Assembly: GCF_007858285.1 (NCBI RefSeq)
Contig: NZ_VFIL01000002.1
Span: 643,173 to 707,172 of the forward strand
Source: Pseudomonas brenneri
GTDB lineage: Bacteria; Pseudomonadota; Gammaproteobacteria; Pseudomonadales; Pseudomonadaceae
Direction of reading: 5' to 3'
Length of the DNA stretch: 64,000 bases
Shown: positions 61,006 through 64,000 of the stretch, in pieces
Layout: every line of letters starts with the position of its first letter
Numbering within the stretch: position 1 is the stretch's first letter
Notes under the pieces: generated by a model
Told to the model about the DNA's origin: nothing
Seen by the model: the letters and a program-made list of their open reading frames with translations, nothing else
Database searches by the model: none
Program-made: the position numbers and the translations under genes

Positions 61006-61956
61006 TCATTTCTCCTCCAGCCCCGGCGCCTCGCGGATAAGCAGGTGATCCAGGTTCTGGATATCGGCACTGAACACGCCGAATGTCTGCTGGGGGTTTT
61101 TCTTGCTCGGTACCTGCTTCAACTCCGGCGTCACACCATAGAAGAAGCAATACAACGGGCGTTCACTGTCGACGGCGGCCTTGATCTGTTCCAGGAACGC
61201 CTTGCGCTTGCGGTAGTTCTCGATCAGTTTCTTGTTCAGGTAGACGTTGACGGAATACGGTTTTTTGTCGAGCCACACCTTCTTTTCGAAATCGATGCGA
61301 AAGCTGCTGGTGTAGTCCTTGATCGCCTTGATCCGGCCCCAGTAGATCAAGCCCTTGTTGTCCTGTAGGTATTCGATCTTCTTGAAAAACGCCCAATAAG
61401 TCGCGGTCTGTTCACCGATCTTCAACGGCATGCCCTTGAGCTTGTCTTTGTCATCGATGTTGGACACGTAGCATTCCACCGGGTGGGCAAAGACACTGGT
61501 CTTGTCCGGTGTGGTTTCGCTGGCACTGTGGGATGTATTGGATATTTTCGCAGGCGCTTTCGTCAGATCCTGTGGGATAGCGTCTGCAGAACCTCGGATG
61601 ACTGCCTTGCGTTCGTACTGACGCCGAGTCAGCACAAACTCCGACGGGAAGTTCTCCTCGCGCTCATCCTCGGTGTCTCCTGCCACGGCCCTGTGACTGG
61701 CGTAGCGGCAACCGTCGATATGCCGGGTGCCGGGCAGGTTCTTGAAATGCGGGGTACGCAGGTAGTTGACGTTCTTCCCGTTGAACGTACCGAGCACATT
61801 GCCCGCCGCAAACGCCGCACGGCAATCATCGTTGGGGCAGAGGAAACTGTCCTTGTCGGAATCGAAGGCGGCAGTTTCGTCGAAATTCAGGTCGCGCACG
61901 TCATAGATCGACAGCTTTTCGTCCAGGCTCAGGCAATAGGCTGTGTCGAATTTCAT
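61006..61956 (-). CDS. Uncharacterised protein with putative N-terminal zinc site
   Basis: A 316-residue soluble protein I cannot assign. Residues 38-90 read FLCPNDDCRAAFAAG...RTPHFKNLPGTRHIDGCRYASH, with Cys40, Cys45, His70, His79, Cys83, His88 spaced like a zinc-binding module similar to the N-terminus of CoiA-like competence proteins. A linker with many S/T/K follows, then a basic C-terminal region (about 185-300: GLIYWGRIKAIKDYTSSFRIDFEKKVWLDKKPYSVNVYLNKKLIENYRKRKAF) that may bind nucleic acid. Two palindromes lie within 60 bases upstream. Could be part of a defence or mobile-element function; this is speculative. Confidence 0.75.
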   Translation of the reverse strand: MKFDTAYCLSLDEKLSIYDVRDLNFDETAAFDSDKDSFLCPNDDCRAAFAAGNVLGTFNGKNVNYLRTPHFKNLPGTRHIDGCRYASHRAVAGDTEDEREENFPSEFVLTRRQYERKAVIRGSADAIPQDLTKAPAKISNTSHSASETTPDKTSVFAHPVECYVSNIDDKDKLKGMPLKIGEQTATYWAFFKKIEYLQDNKGLIYWGRIKAIKDYTSSFRIDFEKKVWLDKKPYSVNVYLNKKLIENYRKRKAFLEQIKAAVDSERPLYCFFYGVTPELKQVPSKKNPQQTFGVFSADIQNLDHLLIREAPGLEEK

Positions 61957-61979
61957 CGGGGCGGGTCCGTGGGAAGGTT

Positions 61980-62013
61980 CGCTATTAATAGCGGGGTTGT
62001 GCGGGTAGCACAA
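61980..62013. promoter_or_regulatory. Two adjacent palindromes upstream of the 61006-61956 gene
   Basis: CGCTATTAATAGCG (61980-61993) is perfect, and TTGTGC-N5-GCACAA (61997-62013) follows within three bases. They start 24 bases before the ATG of the uncharacterised gene and probably bind a regulator. Confidence 0.5.
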
Positions 62014-62078
62014 ATATCCGGCCTTCCGTCGTGGCAGATCCCCTTCATAAACGACTTTCGGTATGTGACTGTAGACTT

Positions 62079-62155
62079 GATCACCAGGCTATAGAGCTTT
62101 GCAATAGAGCATGAAGCGACTATCCTTTGTTTGCTCTCCTTAAATGAGGTGATCT
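62079..62155. promoter_or_regulatory. Possible VapBC operator arms
   Basis: GATCACC (62079-62085) and GGTGATC (62149-62155) are inverted and 63 bases apart, the second just before the vapB start. Two ATAGAGC copies (62091, 62104) lie between. Fits autoregulation by a VapBC complex. Confidence 0.35.
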
Positions 62156-62156
62156 C

Positions 62157-62396
62157 ATGTCTACTGGAACAGTCTTTACAAATAATCGGACGCAAAATAT
62201 CCGGATTCCGGCCGAATTGCGTTTCCCTGACGGCGTGAAAACTGTCGAGGTCCGTGCCGTTGGGCGTGATTTGATCATCTCGCCGGTTGAAAACACATGG
62301 GACAGTTTTTTCCTTGCGGGCGAATCAGTATCCGATGACTTTATGGCGGAGCGAACTGAACCGGCCCAGCAAGAGAGAGAGTCGTTTGATGATTAA
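62157..62396 (+). CDS. vapB: VapB-type antitoxin (AbrB/SpoVT-like)
   Basis: A 79-residue protein with an N-terminal AbrB-like DNA-binding part (TNNRTQNIRIPAELRFPDGVKTVEVRAVGRDLIISPV) and an acidic C-terminus (DSFFLAGESVSDDFMAERTEPAQQERESFDD) that would block the toxin active site. ATG follows AAATGAGGTGATCTC. The vapC start overlaps its end by 8 bases. Lower GC than flanking genes suggests horizontal gain. Confidence 0.88.
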   Translation: MSTGTVFTNNRTQNIRIPAELRFPDGVKTVEVRAVGRDLIISPVENTWDSFFLAGESVSDDFMAERTEPAQQERESFDD

Positions 62397-62793
62397 ATAC
62401 ATGCTTGATACCAACATTGTGATTTACATCATCAAGCGTAGGCCTATTGAAATACTCGAGAAATTCAATGCCAATGTTGGGCGTCTGGTGATTTCCTCAA
62501 TCACCTTGGCTGAGCTCATGCATTGGGCCGAAAAAAGCCAGTTTGTTGAGCGAAACACTCGAGCAGTGGAAGATTTCACCTCTCGGCTCGACATCATTCA
62601 TTACGATGAGAAAGCCGCTTTTCACTACGGCTCTATCCGCTCCGACCTGGAAAAAAAGGGCACCCCCATTGGCGTCAATGACTTGCACATAGCCAGCCAT
62701 GCCAGAAGCTCTGGCCTGGTACTGGTGACGACCAACGAGGGTGAGTTCAAGCGCGTAAACGGCCTGCTTGTTGAAAACTGGATTGCTGCCTAA
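62389..62793 (+). CDS. vapC: VapC-type PIN-domain ribonuclease toxin
   Basis: A 134-residue PIN-domain protein. The acidic metal site is visible in MLDTNIVIYII (about residues 5-15), a central glutamate in ITLAELMHWAEKS, GVNDLHIASHARSSG (about 100-114) and VTTNEGEFKRV near the end. VapC toxins cleave initiator tRNA or 23S rRNA and stop translation. It overlaps vapB by 8 bases. ATG at 62389 is preferred over upstream in-frame starts. Confidence 0.88.
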   Translation: MIKYMLDTNIVIYIIKRRPIEILEKFNANVGRLVISSITLAELMHWAEKSQFVERNTRAVEDFTSRLDIIHYDEKAAFHYGSIRSDLEKKGTPIGVNDLHIASHARSSGLVLVTTNEGEFKRVNGLLVENWIAA

Positions 62794-62813
62794 GACGTTC
62801 GCCAGGCAAGCGT

Positions 62814-63470
62814 TCAACGTTGCTTGCGACTTCTACGCTTGGCCGAATGAAAATGCCGCCAATGCGCATCCTGCGCCGCCGCCAGCAACTCGCGATCCCC
62901 GCGCGTGTCACCCCAGGCCCTGAGTCGATACTCGCCCAAGTCCCCATAAATCGCTTCAAGGCGCAGCACCTTGTTCTCGCAACGGCAGTTGTTACCCGTG
63001 AGCCGCCCACTCAACACTCCATCGACCACCTCAAGCTCGGTCCCGATCAACTTGATCCCCAGCCGATCAGCAAAAGGCTGCAACACGATTGCCGGCGAGG
63101 CCGAACACAGCGTCACCTCGGCACCGGAGCCAATCTCGTCGGCCACCGACTGCAAACCGGCAGGGCGCATCAGCTTGTTCCAATAGGCCTTGCAGTACTC
63201 CTCGGCTTTCTGCTGCACCCAAGCCTTCTCCACACCGGTCATAAAGGTGCGAATCAGTTGGGCCTTGAGTTCATCGCGGCTCATCCGGCGCAACAGGAAG
63301 CGCAAGCCCGGCAGCGCCAGCTTGAGCATCCGGCGGTTGAATTCCTGCTTGCCGAAAGCAAACTTGAGGAACGGCACAAAACTGTCGTGGCGGGTCAGGG
63401 TGCCGTCGAAGTCGAAGACTGAAAGTACCTTGGCGCCCACTGGGCCGGCTTCTAGCATGTCTGGGTTCAC
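62814..63470 (-). CDS. HAD-IB family phosphatase
   Basis: A 218-residue phosphoserine-phosphatase-like hydrolase. Motif I FDFDGTLTRHDSF (about residues 18-30, nucleophilic aspartate), motif II TLCSASPAIVLQPFA, a lysine in ENKV and motif III GDTRGDRELL are present. A basic tail (SAKRRSRKQR) follows. Substrate unknown; a phosphomonoester or phospholipid precursor is typical for the family. Confidence 0.9.
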   Translation of the reverse strand: MNPDMLEAGPVGAKVLSVFDFDGTLTRHDSFVPFLKFAFGKQEFNRRMLKLALPGLRFLLRRMSRDELKAQLIRTFMTGVEKAWVQQKAEEYCKAYWNKLMRPAGLQSVADEIGSGAEVTLCSASPAIVLQPFADRLGIKLIGTELEVVDGVLSGRLTGNNCRCENKVLRLEAIYGDLGEYRLRAWGDTRGDRELLAAAQDAHWRHFHSAKRRSRKQR

Positions 63471-63485
63471 GGGGTGGCCTCGGTC

Positions 63486-63674
63486 CTATCTACTATTTTC
63501 TTGGAGTGCATAAGCGGTGAACTCATCCCGGTCACTCGACCGGTGACAACGCTGATGGCAATTGGGGCACAAGGCTACAGCATTGGAGATGCGATCCGAA
63601 CCCTTCCGGGCCAGGTGCTTGAGGTGATGTACTTCAAGAAATGGCAAACCGTCCACTGTTTGACCTGTTTCCAT
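63486..63674 (-). pseudogene. HNH endonuclease C-terminal fragment
   Basis: A 62-codon frame containing only the HNH core end: PFLEVHHLKHLARKGSDRISNAVALCPNCHQRCH. A working HNH enzyme would have another 100-300 residues before this. The frame starts inside the nrdB terminator region, so the gene appears truncated at its 5' end, probably a decayed restriction-like nuclease. Confidence 0.75.
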
Positions 63675-63708
63675 AAAAAAAGCCCTGAGTGCGACCTCAG
63701 GGCTTTTT
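63675..63708. terminator. Bidirectional rho-independent terminator downstream of nrdB
   Basis: AAAAAAGCCCTGAG and CTCAGGGCTTTTT form a long stem with a six-base loop. On the minus strand it ends nrdB transcription. Confidence 0.9.
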
Positions 63709-63728
63709 AGTTGGCAACTATGAGCTGA

Positions 63729-64000
63729 TCAATCCCAGCTCAACGCCCCACCGGTCTGATACTCAATCACCCGCGTCTCAAAGAAGTTCTTCTCTTTCTT
63801 CAAGTCCATGATCTCGCTCATCCACGGGAACGGGTTGGTCGTGCCTGGGTATTCTTCCTTCAAGCCGATCTGCGACAGGCGACGGTTGGCGATGAATTTG
63901 AGGTAGTCCTCCATCATCGCCGCGTTCATGCCCAGCACGCCGCGCGGCATGGTGTCGCGTGCGTATTCGATCTCCAGCTGGGTCCCTTGCAGGATCATCT
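63729..64000 (-). CDS. nrdB: Ribonucleotide reductase class Ia beta subunit, C-terminal part
   Basis: The visible 90 residues are the NrdB C-terminus: ARDTMPRGVLGMNAAMMEDYLKFIANRRLSQIGLKEEYPGTTNPFPWMSEIMDLKKEKNFFETRVIEYQTGGALSWD. The last residues bind the alpha subunit and shuttle the radical. The gene continues beyond the right edge of the window. It makes deoxyribonucleotides for DNA synthesis. Confidence 0.93.
   Translation of the reverse strand, partial: MILQGTQLEIEYARDTMPRGVLGMNAAMMEDYLKFIANRRLSQIGLKEEYPGTTNPFPWMSEIMDLKKEKNFFETRVIEYQTGGALSWD

Noticed and set aside
1..64000. tRNA, rRNA or riboswitch genes
   Set aside because: No cloverleaf-like sequence, conserved rRNA segment or known riboswitch core was seen on either strand.

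Overview
The window is a high-GC chromosomal segment of a fluorescent Pseudomonas, most likely of the P. fluorescens group. The evidence is the Entner-Doudoroff/glucose locus (gtsABCD-oprB-mutarotase-hexR-zwf-pgl-eda), the phaJ1-hydrolase-fadD2-fadD1 block, PA2169-like and DUF2025-like genes, and about twenty short palindromic REP/REPIN repeats typical of that group. I saw no rRNA, tRNA, complete insertion sequence, prophage or CRISPR array.

Layout. 0-13.3 kb: carbohydrate uptake and catabolism. An AGE-family sugar isomerase, a glucose/mannose ABC transporter, an OprB porin and a hexose-6-phosphate mutarotase are followed by divergent hexR and zwf-pgl-eda. The isomerase and gtsA promoters share one regulatory module with identical geometry. 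13.3-28.2 kb: mixed housekeeping and stress genes: class V aminotransferase, a PA2169-family gene behind a sigma54-like promoter, phaJ1, lipase-like hydrolase, two acyl-CoA synthetases, CsbD, BrkB, peptide deformylase, a BdlA-like chemotaxis transducer, and a uronate-dehydrogenase-like reductase with a GST. 28.3-31.5 kb: the gluconate module gntR/gntK/gntP with three near-identical GntR operators. 31.6-36.2 kb: alaC, a GyrI-like protein, a flavoprotein, a hipBA toxin-antitoxin pair and an acetyltransferase. 36.3-38.9 kb: a four-gene operon ending in an ECF42-type sigma factor. 39-46 kb: LysR/PACE efflux, SDR/LysR and LysR/pxpABC (5-oxoprolinase). 46-59.6 kb: phosphate transporter, ZntB, PepSY protein, fatty-acid hydroxylase, glpQ-araC, an atypical glutamine amidotransferase operon, a second BdlA-like transducer, a MASE2-GGDEF diguanylate cyclase, and TetR/MBL hydrolase. 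59.7-63.7 kb: an accessory stretch with an amidase remnant, an HTH gene with an SOS-box-like promoter, an uncharacterised CxxxxC/H-containing protein, vapBC, a HAD phosphatase and an HNH fragment. The window ends inside nrdB.

How it works together. OprB and GtsABCD import glucose (and probably mannose, which the AGE enzyme could isomerise). The mutarotase, Zwf, Pgl and Eda carry glucose-6-phosphate to pyruvate and glyceraldehyde-3-phosphate under HexR control. GntP, GntK and GntR feed gluconate into the same route. AANAANAA tracts, the Crc/Hfq catabolite-repression motif, lie just upstream of the start codons of the isomerase, gtsA, oprB, zwf and gntP, which suggests coordinated translational repression.

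The most notable unexplained elements are the 61.0-62.0 kb gene with two palindromes in its promoter, the SOS-box HTH gene beside it, the duplicated glucose promoter module, a sigma54-like promoter on the PA2169-family gene, a PmrA-box-like repeat at 49.4 kb, and genes whose C-terminus or stop codon is supplied by a REP element. All functional calls come from reading the sequence and from family knowledge; no database search was run.
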